DNA from: Streptomyces iranensis
GTDB lineage: Bacteria > Actinomycetota > Actinomycetes > Streptomycetales > Streptomycetaceae
Direction: 5' to 3'
Assembly: GCF_017874715.1 (NCBI RefSeq)
Contig: NZ_JAGGLR010000003.1
Location: 248,001-312,000 of the forward strand
DNA length: 64,000 bases
In this document: piece by piece, positions 14,965 through 23,909 of the stretch
Position numbering within the stretch: the stretch's first letter is position 1
Layout: every line of letters starts with the position of its first letter
Made by a program: the position numbers and the translations under genes
The notes under the pieces: model-generated
What the model was told of the DNA's origin: nothing
The model's input: the letters and a program-made list of their open reading frames with translations, nothing else
Database searches by the model: none

Positions 14965-16149
14965 TCACAGCGCGCCCACGGCCTCGGCGATCTCCCGGCT
15001 GCGCACCACCAGATGCACCCGCCAGCGGGCGTCCCGGGCGAGTTCATCGCGGATCGCCCAGCGCAGCCAGGTCGCGCTGACCGCCGGTGTCAGTCCGCCC
15101 CGGCCCGCGCCGAGCAGCGGAAAGCAGATGGAGGCCAGGGCGGGCTCGTAGCGGTCGCGCTCGGCGCGGGCGAGCGCGAAGCACGCGCCGACCGCGCGGG
15201 CGATGCTCTCCGGGCGGACCTCGTACGTGTCGTCCAGCGGTGTGGCCACCGCGGCGTGGTAGATCCGCCGGACACCGCGCGCGGCGAGCGCTCCCGGCGA
15301 GGTGGGCACCACCGTGCCCGGCCGGATCGGCAGCCCCGGGCGGCCGTGGGCGCGCAGCCATGCGGCCAGTTCGCGGGCGAGCACATCGTCGACGATCTCC
15401 CCGGCGGGGTCGCGTACGGCGGCGGCCAGGCGCAGCGCGCCGGAGACGGTGGGGCGGAAGGTCTTGGACATCTCCAGGTAGACGTTCTCCGAGGAGACCA
15501 GCACCTCGATGTCCCGCAGCAGTTCGATGGGCGAGACATGGAGGGTGAACGTGCTCTGCGCGTCCACCGGCACACTGCCGACCCGCAGCGGAGGCTCCTG
15601 GCCGATCCGGACGGTCCGGCCGGTCCGGCCGCCGCGCGCGAGTGTGCTCTGCCCGGCCGGGCCCGGTTCGGCGGGATTCCGGGCCCCGGCGCCCGGCCCG
15701 GGGCTCCGTCCCGTCGAGCCCTGTCCACCGGAGGGGGTCGGCGGCTCGCGCAGGATGGTCAGCACGGCCTCGGCGAGCTGCTGGAGGACCTGCGGTTCCT
15801 GGTGCTTGCGGAATCGCTCGGAGGTGACTCCGTACACGGTGGCGGCCGTCTTACGGCGGTCATGGGCGGGCGCGCCCCGGCGGTCGGGGAGCAGCCCGAA
15901 GGTGTGGGCCGCGGCCTGGCCCAGCAGATCCCGTTCGCCGAGGCGCCGTACCGCCTCCTTGAGCAGCGCCTCGATACCGGCCGGGGCGTCGTCGGAGCCA
16001 TCGCAGAAGCCGCCCGCCACGGCCGCGGCGCGCAGCGCCGGCCGATCGATGCTGCGCAGATCTGGCAGTCCGGGCCTGCGTATGCTTTTGAGTTCTTCCA
16101 GGAGTTGATCGTATGTGGGCAAATTTGACTCAAATGGCTCCTGACTCAT
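14965..16149 (-). CDS. Macro-domain protein with N-terminal helical domain
   Basis: 394 residues. The N-terminal ~125 residues are helical (TYDQLLEELKSIRRPGL, TAATVYGVTSERFRKHQEPQ) and look like a small HTH or adaptor domain. A Gly/Pro/Ala linker follows. Residues about 205-390 look like a macro domain: IEVLVSSENVYLEMSKT, GTVVPTSPGALAARGVRRIY and SICFPLLGAGRGGLTPAVS. Macro domains bind ADP-ribose or its derivatives. That is noteworthy beside a RES-domain NAD+-attacking protein in the same island. No strong ribosome site separates ATG 16149 from GTG 16155. Confidence 0.75.
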   Translation of the reverse strand: MSQEPFESNLPTYDQLLEELKSIRRPGLPDLRSIDRPALRAAAVAGGFCDGSDDAPAGIEALLKEAVRRLGERDLLGQAAAHTFGLLPDRRGAPAHDRRKTAATVYGVTSERFRKHQEPQVLQQLAEAVLTILREPPTPSGGQGSTGRSPGPGAGARNPAEPGPAGQSTLARGGRTGRTVRIGQEPPLRVGSVPVDAQSTFTLHVSPIELLRDIEVLVSSENVYLEMSKTFRPTVSGALRLAAAVRDPAGEIVDDVLARELAAWLRAHGRPGLPIRPGTVVPTSPGALAARGVRRIYHAAVATPLDDTYEVRPESIARAVGACFALARAERDRYEPALASICFPLLGAGRGGLTPAVSATWLRWAIRDELARDARWRVHLVVRSREIAEAVGAL

Positions 16150-16362
16150 GGTCACCAGGCTAGCGACCGGCCGAGAAAGAGGAAATCGGTCTCCCGGCGG
16201 CCGTTCCCGGCCGGGCTTTGTACCGCCGGTAATTCACGCCGCGCTGGAACAGATTTCCGATTTCCGCGGTTCCGCTTTCTTGATCCACGGCCCGGCGGCC
16301 CCCGGCCGCCGCCGTCGCCGCCATGAATCCGACAACGCCTGCCCGTTCACGAGGTGACCTTT
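16150..16362. promoter_or_regulatory. Divergent promoter region, macro-domain versus kinase operon
   Basis: 213 bp between divergent genes, with no gene seen. It has a locally AT-richer stretch (aaatttgactcaaatg near 16125-16145, just inside the macro-domain gene) and the direct word gatttccgatttcc near 16252-16265. No palindrome strong enough to call an operator was found. Confidence 0.35.
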
Positions 16363-18840
16363 GTGACCCATCCGCACCAGCAACCGCCCCTCACGGAATA
16401 CGAGGACGACGAGGAGTACGGGGTCTCCGGGGAGCCCGAAGAGCGGCGGCGCGCGCACGACGCCGGGCCGCCGCCCACCGAACACGAGGAGCCGCCCCCG
16501 TCGGCGGCCGCCACAGCGGCCGGGCCCACCGAGGACGAGATCCCCTCGGCGGCCTCGGCACAGGCCGCGGACGGAGGGCGCGACCTGCGCGGGGACACCG
16601 GAGCGCTGCCCGTCTCGCTGCGCGGCCGGTTCCGCCTGAGGGCCGTGCTGCGCCGCCCCGACCATCCGCACCAGGCGGCCGTCTACCGCGTCGAGGACGA
16701 CCGTGGCAGCCACATCCTGAAGTGGTACCACCGCGGCCACGCCCCGGACCGCCGGGTGTGGGAGCCGCTGCGGGACCGGCCGCGCCGCCACCTCACCCAC
16801 TTCACCGAGACCAGCGACACCGGGGCCGACGGCCATCCGTACGACCTGGCGCCCTCGTACGGCGAGACCGACCTGGCCGGATATCTTCAGGACAATCCCG
16901 GCCCGGCCGACCCCGCGCTCATCCACAGCGTCGTACGGCAGTTGCACGAGGCCCTCACCACCCTGCACGAGCTGGACATCGTGCACCGGGACCTCAGCCC
17001 CGCCAACATCGTGCTCGGCAGCCTCGACCCGGCCGCCCCGGACCTCGTCCTCGTGGACTTCGCCGTCTCCGCCCATGAACCCGCCGAGCGCTACACCCGG
17101 GACGAGCGCTGGGTCGGCACCGCCCTCTACATGTCCCCGCAGGCGTCGCTGCGCCACCAGCTGATCCACCCGCCCGCCGACTGGTGGTCACTCGGCATGA
17201 TCGTGGCCGAGATGGCCGGCGGGCGCCACCCCATCCGGTTCACCGACAACGACTTCGTCCGGGAGGAGATCAGCTCCCGCGCCCCGGATCTGTCCCTGGT
17301 CACCGACCACCGGCTGCGGCTGCTGTGCCGGGGGCTGCTCACCCGCGACCCCGACCACCGCTGGGGCACCGACGAGGTGGCGCAGTGGCTGGTGGGCGGC
17401 TCGCCGCCGGTCGCCCCCTGGGACACGGGCGCGGCCCCCGGCGCCTCGGACCCCGCGGACGATCCGGACATCGAGCCGTTCGCCTTCCTCGACGAGCGCT
17501 ACACCCGGCCGAAGCAGCTGGCCAGGGCGTTCAGCGAGAACTGGCGGCCCGCCCGGCAGCTCCTCTCCCGGCGCCGCGGCCGCGGTGAATTCACCCGCTG
17601 GCTACGGCAGTTCGAGGGCACCCCGGGCCGCGACGCCGAGGAGCTGACCGCGCTGCTCGGCCTCCTGGAGCCGCACCACCCCGCCACGCCGCCGCGTGAG
17701 CCCAAGCCGGTCACGATGGTGCGGCTGATCTCCTGGCTCGGCCCCACCCTCGACGCCTCCTACCGCGGGGTGCCGCTGGACCACGCGGGACTGGGCGATC
17801 TGCTGCGGGAGGCCGGGCGCGGCGATGAGTTCGCCCTCTCCGTCGTGGCGGACCTGCGGGACCACACCATCCTGCCGCTGCTGGACTCACGGCCCGGCGG
17901 CGAAGGGCTCGCCGAGGTGCAGCAGCGCTGGCTGACGGCCCGCTCCCGCTGGCAGCACACCGTGGACGAGGCGCTGCACGCGTCGCCCCGGCTGCGCGAC
18001 CGCCGCGCCGAGGTGCGCGCCGCCACCCGGCTCGACCGTTCCCGGCTGGCCGCCCTCCTCTCGCTCGCCGCCGCCCCCACCGCGCACCGGCGCAGGCTCC
18101 AGGAGCGGACCGCCCGTATCCAGGCGGCGTTCCCGCAGCCGGTGGCCTGGTACGGCCGGTTGCTGCGCGACCCCGACGACCTGGTGCGGATGCAACTGGC
18201 CGAGTGGCTGGCCGGATTCGCCGAGCAGGAGTCCGCGGAGGCGCAGGGCCGGGTGAACGACGAGCGCGCCCTCCTCCGCCAGGAGCGCGACATGGACGTG
18301 GCCACGCTGTGGGTGCGCAGACAGGACATGCTGCCCACGCTCGGCTGGGCCCTCGGCGGAGCCGTCGGCCTCGTCTTTCCGTGGATCTTCGTGATCGGCC
18401 TCGGCGATCTGGTGGGATGGCCCGCCCAGCGTGCGGTGCTGACGGCGTGGATGCTGGCCGTCCCGGCGGCCGCCGCCGTGCTGGCGCTGGAGCTGTGGAC
18501 GGCGTATCGCATCGGCAGCCCCGGCTACCATCCGGACCGTTCCCTGGCCGGGCTGCTGATCGACCGTGCGCTGCCCGTGGCCCGGTTCATCCGCCGCCCC
18601 GGCTCGCGCTTCCCCGTCCAGGGCCTGCTGATCCTCCCGGCCATCGCCCTGTTGTGGGCCACCGTGGCCTATGCCCCCTGGGTGTGGCCGATCGCCACGG
18701 TGGCCGTTCTTCTCTGGTGGACCTGGCACCGGACGCGGTGCTGGCGCCGCTATGTGGCGGAGCTGCGGGGCCGGGACGACCGGGTCCGCCCCGGCCGGCC
18801 GAGGGCGGCCGCCCCGCCGACGTCAGGGAGTGTCACATGA
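16363..18840 (+). CDS. Membrane Ser/Thr kinase with DFA instead of DFG
   Basis: 825 residues. An acidic/Pro-rich N-terminus (about 1-85) precedes an Hanks-type kinase domain (about 90-365): HILKWY (Lys120), IVHRDLSPANIVLG (Asp210, Asn215), VDFAVSA where DFG is expected, and GTALYMSPQAS. Catalytic Lys, Asp and Asn are present, but the metal-binding loop lacks Gly and APE is altered, so activity may be weak. A long helical region (about 385-640) and about four C-terminal membrane segments follow. GTG 16363 was chosen because GAGGTG at 16351-16356 precedes it. First gene of a four-gene operon. Confidence 0.85.
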   Translation: MTHPHQQPPLTEYEDDEEYGVSGEPEERRRAHDAGPPPTEHEEPPPSAAATAAGPTEDEIPSAASAQAADGGRDLRGDTGALPVSLRGRFRLRAVLRRPDHPHQAAVYRVEDDRGSHILKWYHRGHAPDRRVWEPLRDRPRRHLTHFTETSDTGADGHPYDLAPSYGETDLAGYLQDNPGPADPALIHSVVRQLHEALTTLHELDIVHRDLSPANIVLGSLDPAAPDLVLVDFAVSAHEPAERYTRDERWVGTALYMSPQASLRHQLIHPPADWWSLGMIVAEMAGGRHPIRFTDNDFVREEISSRAPDLSLVTDHRLRLLCRGLLTRDPDHRWGTDEVAQWLVGGSPPVAPWDTGAAPGASDPADDPDIEPFAFLDERYTRPKQLARAFSENWRPARQLLSRRRGRGEFTRWLRQFEGTPGRDAEELTALLGLLEPHHPATPPREPKPVTMVRLISWLGPTLDASYRGVPLDHAGLGDLLREAGRGDEFALSVVADLRDHTILPLLDSRPGGEGLAEVQQRWLTARSRWQHTVDEALHASPRLRDRRAEVRAATRLDRSRLAALLSLAAAPTAHRRRLQERTARIQAAFPQPVAWYGRLLRDPDDLVRMQLAEWLAGFAEQESAEAQGRVNDERALLRQERDMDVATLWVRRQDMLPTLGWALGGAVGLVFPWIFVIGLGDLVGWPAQRAVLTAWMLAVPAAAAVLALELWTAYRIGSPGYHPDRSLAGLLIDRALPVARFIRRPGSRFPVQGLLILPAIALLWATVAYAPWVWPIATVAVLLWWTWHRTRCWRRYVAELRGRDDRVRPGRPRAAAPPTSGSVT

Positions 18841-20477
18841 GTTCGGGCCAGGCGATCCCCAGCATCGGCGATGTGATGCCGGATGTGTACTTCCCACAGC
18901 CTCCGGCCGCCGAGACCCTCCAGCACACGTTTCAGAACACGGTCCAGGACACCGTCCAGAACACCGGAGTGCCGCACCAGACGGTCCAGGGCACCGGGCT
19001 GTCGGACCACATCGGCACCGGCGTCGGCCAGCACATCGGCGACGCCGTGCAGCACGCCGGGGGCCATGCGCTGCACGCGGCCATGGACCAGCTGCACGAC
19101 CTGATGGTGCCCGCCCTGATCGGCCTCGGCTCGCTCAGCGGGGCGCTGCTCGTCGGCCGTGCCACCATGGCCGGGGCGCAGGTGCTCGCGGCCGCCGCCA
19201 TCCGCGCCGCCGAGTACCAGGCCGAGCTGCGGCAGCGGCAGTTGGACGCCCGGCAGGCCGCCGAGTGCTGGCGGGACGCCGCCTTCGCCGCCGTCCGGGC
19301 CAACGCCCGCATCGACACGCTCCGCGCGCGCATCCGGCGGGCCGCCACGGCCGCCGGACCCGACGGGCCCCCGGAGCCGCCCGACCTGCCGCCGCCGCTG
19401 GCCCTGACCGGCGTGAGCCTGGACGAGGTGTGGCGACGGCTGGCAGACACCGACCGCCGGCTGCGCCACGCGGAGGCCGCGTACGCACGGGCCACCATGG
19501 AGGCCGCCGCCCGCCCGGTGGCCGGGGCGCACCCCGCGGACTCCGGCTGGCACGCCACCCTGCGCGCCCGCCGCGTCAAGGCCCTGGAGGCGTACGAGGA
19601 GGCCGCCACCGAAACCGAGGCCCGCGACGCGCTGCCGCAGCAGCCGCCCGCCGCCACCGCGGCCCCGGGCGAGGAGGAGGTGCTGCGGCTGGGCGCTGAT
19701 CTGCTGGCCATGCTGCCGCGGAACGTGGCGGTGGCCGACTACCGGCTGGTGGAGGAGAAGGTCACCGTCGCCGCGGAGGTGGCCGCCCGGCGGCCCGCCG
19801 CGGCCAAGCGCCATCTGCGGGAGGCCGCCCGGTTCGCCGAGCGGGTCTCGCGTGACGCCGAGCGGCGGCAGGAGACCGAGGAGTGGGCCGCGCAGCAGCT
19901 CGCCTTCCTCCGCGCAGACCACCCCGGCGCCCCCGTTCCGCTGCCCGACGCCGGGGCGGAGATCGCCGTCCTGGAGCGCTTCCTGCACCGGGGCGGGACG
20001 CTGGAGGAGGCCGAGCGCGCCCGTGTCGCGGCCCGTGTGGGAAAGCGGGTCGACGCGTATCAGCGGATGTACGCCGCGGAGGTGATCCGCGCGGCGGTCC
20101 AGCGGTCGGAGCCCGAGACGGCCGGATACGCCACCTCCGGAGCGGTGCAGTTCATCGACTGGACCCCGCCGGGCTGGGGGGACGACCACTGGCTGCGCAT
20201 CAGCGTGGACGCCGAGGGCACCGCCCGGGTCTCCACCATGCACCGCGAGCGTGACCCCGGAGAGGAGACCGACGACGATCTGGACCTCGACTGGCAGCGG
20301 TGCGTCGAGGCCCCCGACCATCTGCGCGAGCTGCGGAAGCTGGCCGAACGGGCCGGGCTCAGCGTGCCGTTCCAGTTCGACGAGCCACCCGCGCGGCCGG
20401 TCCCGCGCACGGCGGCCCGCCCCGCCCATGACCATCGCACCGGACCCAAGGTCCGCCACCGTGACCAGGAGACGTAG
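18837..20477 (+). CDS. Coiled-coil protein with one membrane segment, unknown function
   Basis: 546 residues, no recognised family. The N-terminus has Asn/Thr/Gln-rich degenerate repeats (HTFQNTVQDTVQNTG), then a membrane-like segment (LMVPALIGLGSLSGALLVG, about 87-105). Long Ala/Arg/Glu-rich coiled coils fill about 115-420. A small C-terminal domain (VQFIDWTPPGWGDDHWLRIS) is followed by an acidic stretch and basic tail. ATG 18837 overlaps the kinase stop by 4 bp. It may be a scaffold between the membrane kinase and the downstream ATPase, and could be a phosphorylation target; both are inference. Confidence 0.75.
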   Translation: MSSGQAIPSIGDVMPDVYFPQPPAAETLQHTFQNTVQDTVQNTGVPHQTVQGTGLSDHIGTGVGQHIGDAVQHAGGHALHAAMDQLHDLMVPALIGLGSLSGALLVGRATMAGAQVLAAAAIRAAEYQAELRQRQLDARQAAECWRDAAFAAVRANARIDTLRARIRRAATAAGPDGPPEPPDLPPPLALTGVSLDEVWRRLADTDRRLRHAEAAYARATMEAAARPVAGAHPADSGWHATLRARRVKALEAYEEAATETEARDALPQQPPAATAAPGEEEVLRLGADLLAMLPRNVAVADYRLVEEKVTVAAEVAARRPAAAKRHLREAARFAERVSRDAERRQETEEWAAQQLAFLRADHPGAPVPLPDAGAEIAVLERFLHRGGTLEEAERARVAARVGKRVDAYQRMYAAEVIRAAVQRSEPETAGYATSGAVQFIDWTPPGWGDDHWLRISVDAEGTARVSTMHRERDPGEETDDDLDLDWQRCVEAPDHLRELRKLAERAGLSVPFQFDEPPARPVPRTAARPAHDHRTGPKVRHRDQET

Positions 20478-20479
20478 GT

Positions 20480-22543
20480 ATGACCGAGGCACCCACCTCC
20501 CCGGACCGCGGAGACCGCAGCCTCCCGGCCTTCGCCGAGGAGCTGGTCGGCACGCTCAGTGTCCACTCCCAGTACGTCCTGCACGGCAGCATCCGGGACA
20601 TCCACCTCGTCCGCCACGAAAAGGACCCCGACGAGGGCGGTCCCGAGCGGACGTACGACGCCCACCACACCCTCACCGAGGTGCTGTGGAACGCCCTGTG
20701 GCAGGAGGGGTACGAGGCGTTGATCCGCTTCGACATCGCCGACGGCTTCACCGTCGTCGCGGGCCCCGCGGCCAAGGAGGTCCGCGAGCTGCTGCACGGG
20801 CGGGACGCCACCAGACCCGGGCGCGCCCGCCGCGCCGACACCCCCGTCCACCTGGCCGACGCCGAGCGGACCCTGGGTGACATCGTCACCGGCTGGAAGC
20901 AGCAGGGGCGGCAGCAGAAGACACCGGACGGACGCCCCCGCCCGGACACCGCACAGCGCCAACAGCCCTACCGGGTGGTGCTGTTGATCGACTACGCCGC
21001 CCGGATCCCCACCGATGTCACCCGGCTCAGCGATGCGGAGCGGGACTTCTTCCTCAACTGCCTGAAGCTGGCCGAGGACGCGCGGCCGATCTCCTCACCG
21101 GGCAGCGGACGGCGGCTGTTCAACCCCGTGATCTGGCTCGCTGACGGGGAGCGCGACCTGCCCACCTGGCTGGTGGCGGGCAGCGAACGGGTCCGTACCA
21201 TCGGCATCCCGCTGCCCGACCTGGGCAGCAGACGGCGGATGGCCGAGCTGCTGGCCGAGGAGCACACCGCCGCGTCCGCGCCCGAGGACAGCGGGGACGA
21301 CGGGCCGGTGCGGCTCGACAAGCGACGGCCGCCGGACGAGCACGACCTCGACACCTTCGCCCGCGCGACCGCCGGGCTGACCCTGCGCGCGATGCGGGAG
21401 AGCGCCCGGATGGCGCTCGACCGCGGGCTGTCGTTCGCCGAGATGCGGGACGCGGTCCGGGTCTACCAGCTCGGCGTCAAGGACAACCCGTGGCAGGCGG
21501 ACTACATCCGCGAGCAGATCAAGAAGGGCGAGGCGGATCTGCGGGCGCGGGTGAAGGGCCAGGAGAAGGCGGTCGGCAAGACCCTCGACATCCTCAAGCG
21601 CGCCGCGCTCGGCCTCTCCGGCGCCCAGGCGTCCCACCCCGGCAGCCGGCCGCGCGGTGTGCTGTTCTTCGCCGGGCCGACCGGCACCGGCAAGACCGAG
21701 CTGGCCAAGTCGGTGGCCAAGCTGCTGTTCGGCACCGAGGACGCCTGTCTGCGCTTCGACATGAGCGAGTTCTCCGCACCGCACTCGGTGGACCGGCTGC
21801 TCGGCGCACCGCCGGGTTACGTGGGCTACGAGGCGGGTGGCGAGCTGACCACGGCGGTGCGCAACGACCCCTTCCGGGTGGTGCTGTTCGACGAGATCGA
21901 CAAGGCCGACAAGGGGGTGCTGGACAAGTTCCTCCAGGTACTCGAGGACGGCCGGCTCACCGACGGGCAGGGGGTCACCACGTACTTCAGCGAATGCGTG
22001 CTGATCTTCACCTCCAACCTCGGGGTCAGGAAACGGACCGGCGAGGGCGGCCGCGAAGGGCGGGTGGCCGAGCCCGGTATGCCGTACCACCAGCTGGAGG
22101 AGATCATCCTGGCCAATGTGAAGGAACACTTCGTGGAGGGGATCGGCCGTCCTGAGCTGATGAACCGGTTCGGCGGCAATGTGGTGGTCTTCGACTACAT
22201 CGACGCCAAGGTGGCCGCCGAGATCTTCGACTCCCAGGTGGGCAACATCCAGCGGGTGCTGCGCGAGGACCAGGGTGTGCATCTGCGCCTCTCCGACGAG
22301 GCGCATCAGGCGCTGTCCACCTACTGCACGGCGGATGTCGACAACGGCGGCCGGGGCATCGGCATGCTGCTGGAGACGCATCTGATCAACCCGCTGGCAC
22401 GGGCGCTGTTCGACCAGGAGCAGCTGGCGGGCACGGCGGTCACCGTCACCGGTGTGCGGCCGGCCACGGACGGGACGGTGGCCCTGGACCTGCGGGTGGT
22501 ACGCACCGGGGCCGCGGGTCCCGGTCCCGGCGGCGGCCGATGA
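20480..22543 (+). CDS. ClpB/ClpA-like AAA+ ATPase with degenerate first module
   Basis: 687 residues. Residues about 1-330 look like an AAA module without a visible Walker A (VVLLIDYAARIPTDV resembles a Walker B strand). The second module is complete: GPTGTGKTELAKS (Walker A, 399-406), GYVGYEAGGE (pore-loop type), VVLFDEIDKAD (Walker B, 471-474), LIFTSNLG (sensor 1) and RPELMNRF (arginine finger). A Clp C-terminal domain follows. This suggests unfolding or remodelling of a partner protein. It starts 2 nt after the upstream stop, with GGAGACGTAGGT as the site, and overlaps the FHA gene by 4 bp. Confidence 0.9.
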   Translation: MTEAPTSPDRGDRSLPAFAEELVGTLSVHSQYVLHGSIRDIHLVRHEKDPDEGGPERTYDAHHTLTEVLWNALWQEGYEALIRFDIADGFTVVAGPAAKEVRELLHGRDATRPGRARRADTPVHLADAERTLGDIVTGWKQQGRQQKTPDGRPRPDTAQRQQPYRVVLLIDYAARIPTDVTRLSDAERDFFLNCLKLAEDARPISSPGSGRRLFNPVIWLADGERDLPTWLVAGSERVRTIGIPLPDLGSRRRMAELLAEEHTAASAPEDSGDDGPVRLDKRRPPDEHDLDTFARATAGLTLRAMRESARMALDRGLSFAEMRDAVRVYQLGVKDNPWQADYIREQIKKGEADLRARVKGQEKAVGKTLDILKRAALGLSGAQASHPGSRPRGVLFFAGPTGTGKTELAKSVAKLLFGTEDACLRFDMSEFSAPHSVDRLLGAPPGYVGYEAGGELTTAVRNDPFRVVLFDEIDKADKGVLDKFLQVLEDGRLTDGQGVTTYFSECVLIFTSNLGVRKRTGEGGREGRVAEPGMPYHQLEEIILANVKEHFVEGIGRPELMNRFGGNVVVFDYIDAKVAAEIFDSQVGNIQRVLREDQGVHLRLSDEAHQALSTYCTADVDNGGRGIGMLLETHLINPLARALFDQEQLAGTAVTVTGVRPATDGTVALDLRVVRTGAAGPGPGGGR

Positions 22544-23187
22544 GCGGTGGGGCCGCTCCGGCGGGGTGGTGGCGCGAGCCGGACGACGAGGAGGGGGAAG
22601 CACCGGCGGGTCCGGCGGAAGCGGCCGAACCGGCGGGACCGGCGGAAGCGGACGCGGACGCGGCGGGGAAGGCGGACGCGGAGGCCCCGGATGCGCGGCC
22701 CCGGCCCGAACCCCAGCCAGAACCCCGGCCAGAACCCCGGCCCGCACCGCCCCCGGCCGGGGTCGAGGTGTCCGCGCCCTGCTGGAACTGCCGTGCGCCG
22801 GTGGCCCCCCGGGACACCCGCTGCGCGTCCTGCGGCCGTGCGCGCACCCATGCGCTGCTGGTCTGCACCGAGCCCTGTCTGGAGCTCCGCCACGGGCCGG
22901 GCCCACCGCTGCGCCTTGGCCGCCACCCGGACTGGGCGCCGCGGACCGCCGCCGCGTTCGCGGGCTGGAACAAGGTCTCCCGGCATCATGCCTCGATCAC
23001 GGTGGAGCCGGACGGCACCGCCTGGGTCGAGGAGCCCGAGGCGGGCAGCCGCAACGGTACGTATCTGAACGGCGCCCGGATCGCGGCGGGTGTGCGCACC
23101 CCCGTCCGCGACGGCGACCAGCTGCGGCTCGGGCTGCGGGTCAGCTTCGCCATACGGCTGTACGGACCGGAGCCCGGCACCGGCTGA
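22540..23187 (+). CDS. Zinc-ribbon plus FHA-domain protein
   Basis: 215 residues. An acidic Ala/Glu/Pro N-terminus with PEP repeats (about 1-75) precedes a zinc ribbon (CWNCRAPV and CASCG, about 80-98). An FHA domain follows (about 105-210): LRLGRHPDW, NKVSRHHASI and GSRNGTYLNG, the phosphothreonine-binding signature. It very probably reads phosphorylation made by the kinase at the head of the operon. The ATG lies in a 4-bp overlap with the ATPase stop. It is the last gene; a strong hairpin spans its stop codon. Confidence 0.92.
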   Translation: MSGGAAPAGWWREPDDEEGEAPAGPAEAAEPAGPAEADADAAGKADAEAPDARPRPEPQPEPRPEPRPAPPPAGVEVSAPCWNCRAPVAPRDTRCASCGRARTHALLVCTEPCLELRHGPGPPLRLGRHPDWAPRTAAAFAGWNKVSRHHASITVEPDGTAWVEEPEAGSRNGTYLNGARIAAGVRTPVRDGDQLRLGLRVSFAIRLYGPEPGTG

Positions 23188-23200
23188 GCCGGTGCCGGGC
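23172..23200. terminator. Bidirectional hairpin at the FHA gene stop
   Basis: Perfect 13-bp inverted repeat: gcccggcaccggc (23172-23184) and gccggtgccgggc (23188-23200), with the stop codon TGA as the 3-nt loop. It lies between convergent operons and probably terminates both. Confidence 0.8.
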
Positions 23201-23249
23201 GGGGTCGCGGGGCGGACCCCCGTGCCGCCCCGCGCGCTGAGAGCCTGTG

Positions 23250-23909
23250 TCATACCCGCATACCGGGCGGAATGACGACCGCCCGCAGCGGTGCCAGCAG
23301 CTGGTTGGCCTCGCCCGCCCCCTCGAACGTGCCCAGGTTGTGGGCCTGGCCGGGCACCGCCTTCAGCGGCTCCTCCCCGCAGCGGTCGCCGAAGAGCACC
23401 AGCGCGGGGTGCGGGCGGTGCCGCCGCGACTGCCACACCAGCCCCTGGGCGTCCGGCACCTGGCGCCGGATCTCCCTCGCCCAGGCGCGGGTCTGCGCGT
23501 ACTCGTCGGTCTCCAGCAGCCAGGAGGTCTGAAACACCGCGGCCAGGTCCTCCTCCTCGACCAGCCGTACCAGGACCAGGTCCTCGGTCACCCGAACCTT
23601 GGACAGCGAGCGGGGGGCCGCCAGCGCCCACGGCACCTGACGCCGCCCCTCCGGCCCGGTGAACTCCATGTCCCGCAGCATCACCTCGGCGAGGGCGGTG
23701 GTCGGTGCCACGGCCGCGTAGAGATACGGGTACCGGTCCTCGGTGGTGGCGTCGAAGCGGTTGCCGCCGAAGAAGGAGTGCGCGGGCTTCGGGTTGAACT
23801 CGGCGCAGGCGTAGGCGGTTTCATGGCACCTCCACAGCTCGGTGCCCGCGCTCAGGACGAACAGGTTCGGGCTCATCCGCGCGCCCTCGGGGGGCGCCTG
23901 CCTCACCAT
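23250..23909 (-). CDS. RES-domain protein (predicted NAD+-degrading toxin)
   Basis: 219 residues. The RES domain shows the conserved pattern: LWRC (Arg27), GGNRFD (Arg51), YLYAAVAPTTALAEV (Tyr64, Glu75) and a downstream Ser in WQSRRH. RES toxins of the MbcT type act on NAD+ by phosphorolysis or hydrolysis. It is last in the CHAT / antitoxin-like / RES operon and overlaps the preceding gene. ATG 23909 has GGAGA upstream; ATG 23876 is possible. Toxicity is inferred from family and gene order. Confidence 0.85.
   Translation of the reverse strand: MVRQAPPEGARMSPNLFVLSAGTELWRCHETAYACAEFNPKPAHSFFGGNRFDATTEDRYPYLYAAVAPTTALAEVMLRDMEFTGPEGRRQVPWALAAPRSLSKVRVTEDLVLVRLVEEEDLAAVFQTSWLLETDEYAQTRAWAREIRRQVPDAQGLVWQSRRHRPHPALVLFGDRCGEEPLKAVPGQAHNLGTFEGAGEANQLLAPLRAVVIPPGMRV

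Noticed and set aside
14573-14968. Small Ala/Thr/Arg-rich gene overlapping the macro-domain stop
   Set aside because: Its sequence is just the minisatellite read in one frame and it runs antisense into the activase gene. Kept only as a check in the findings.
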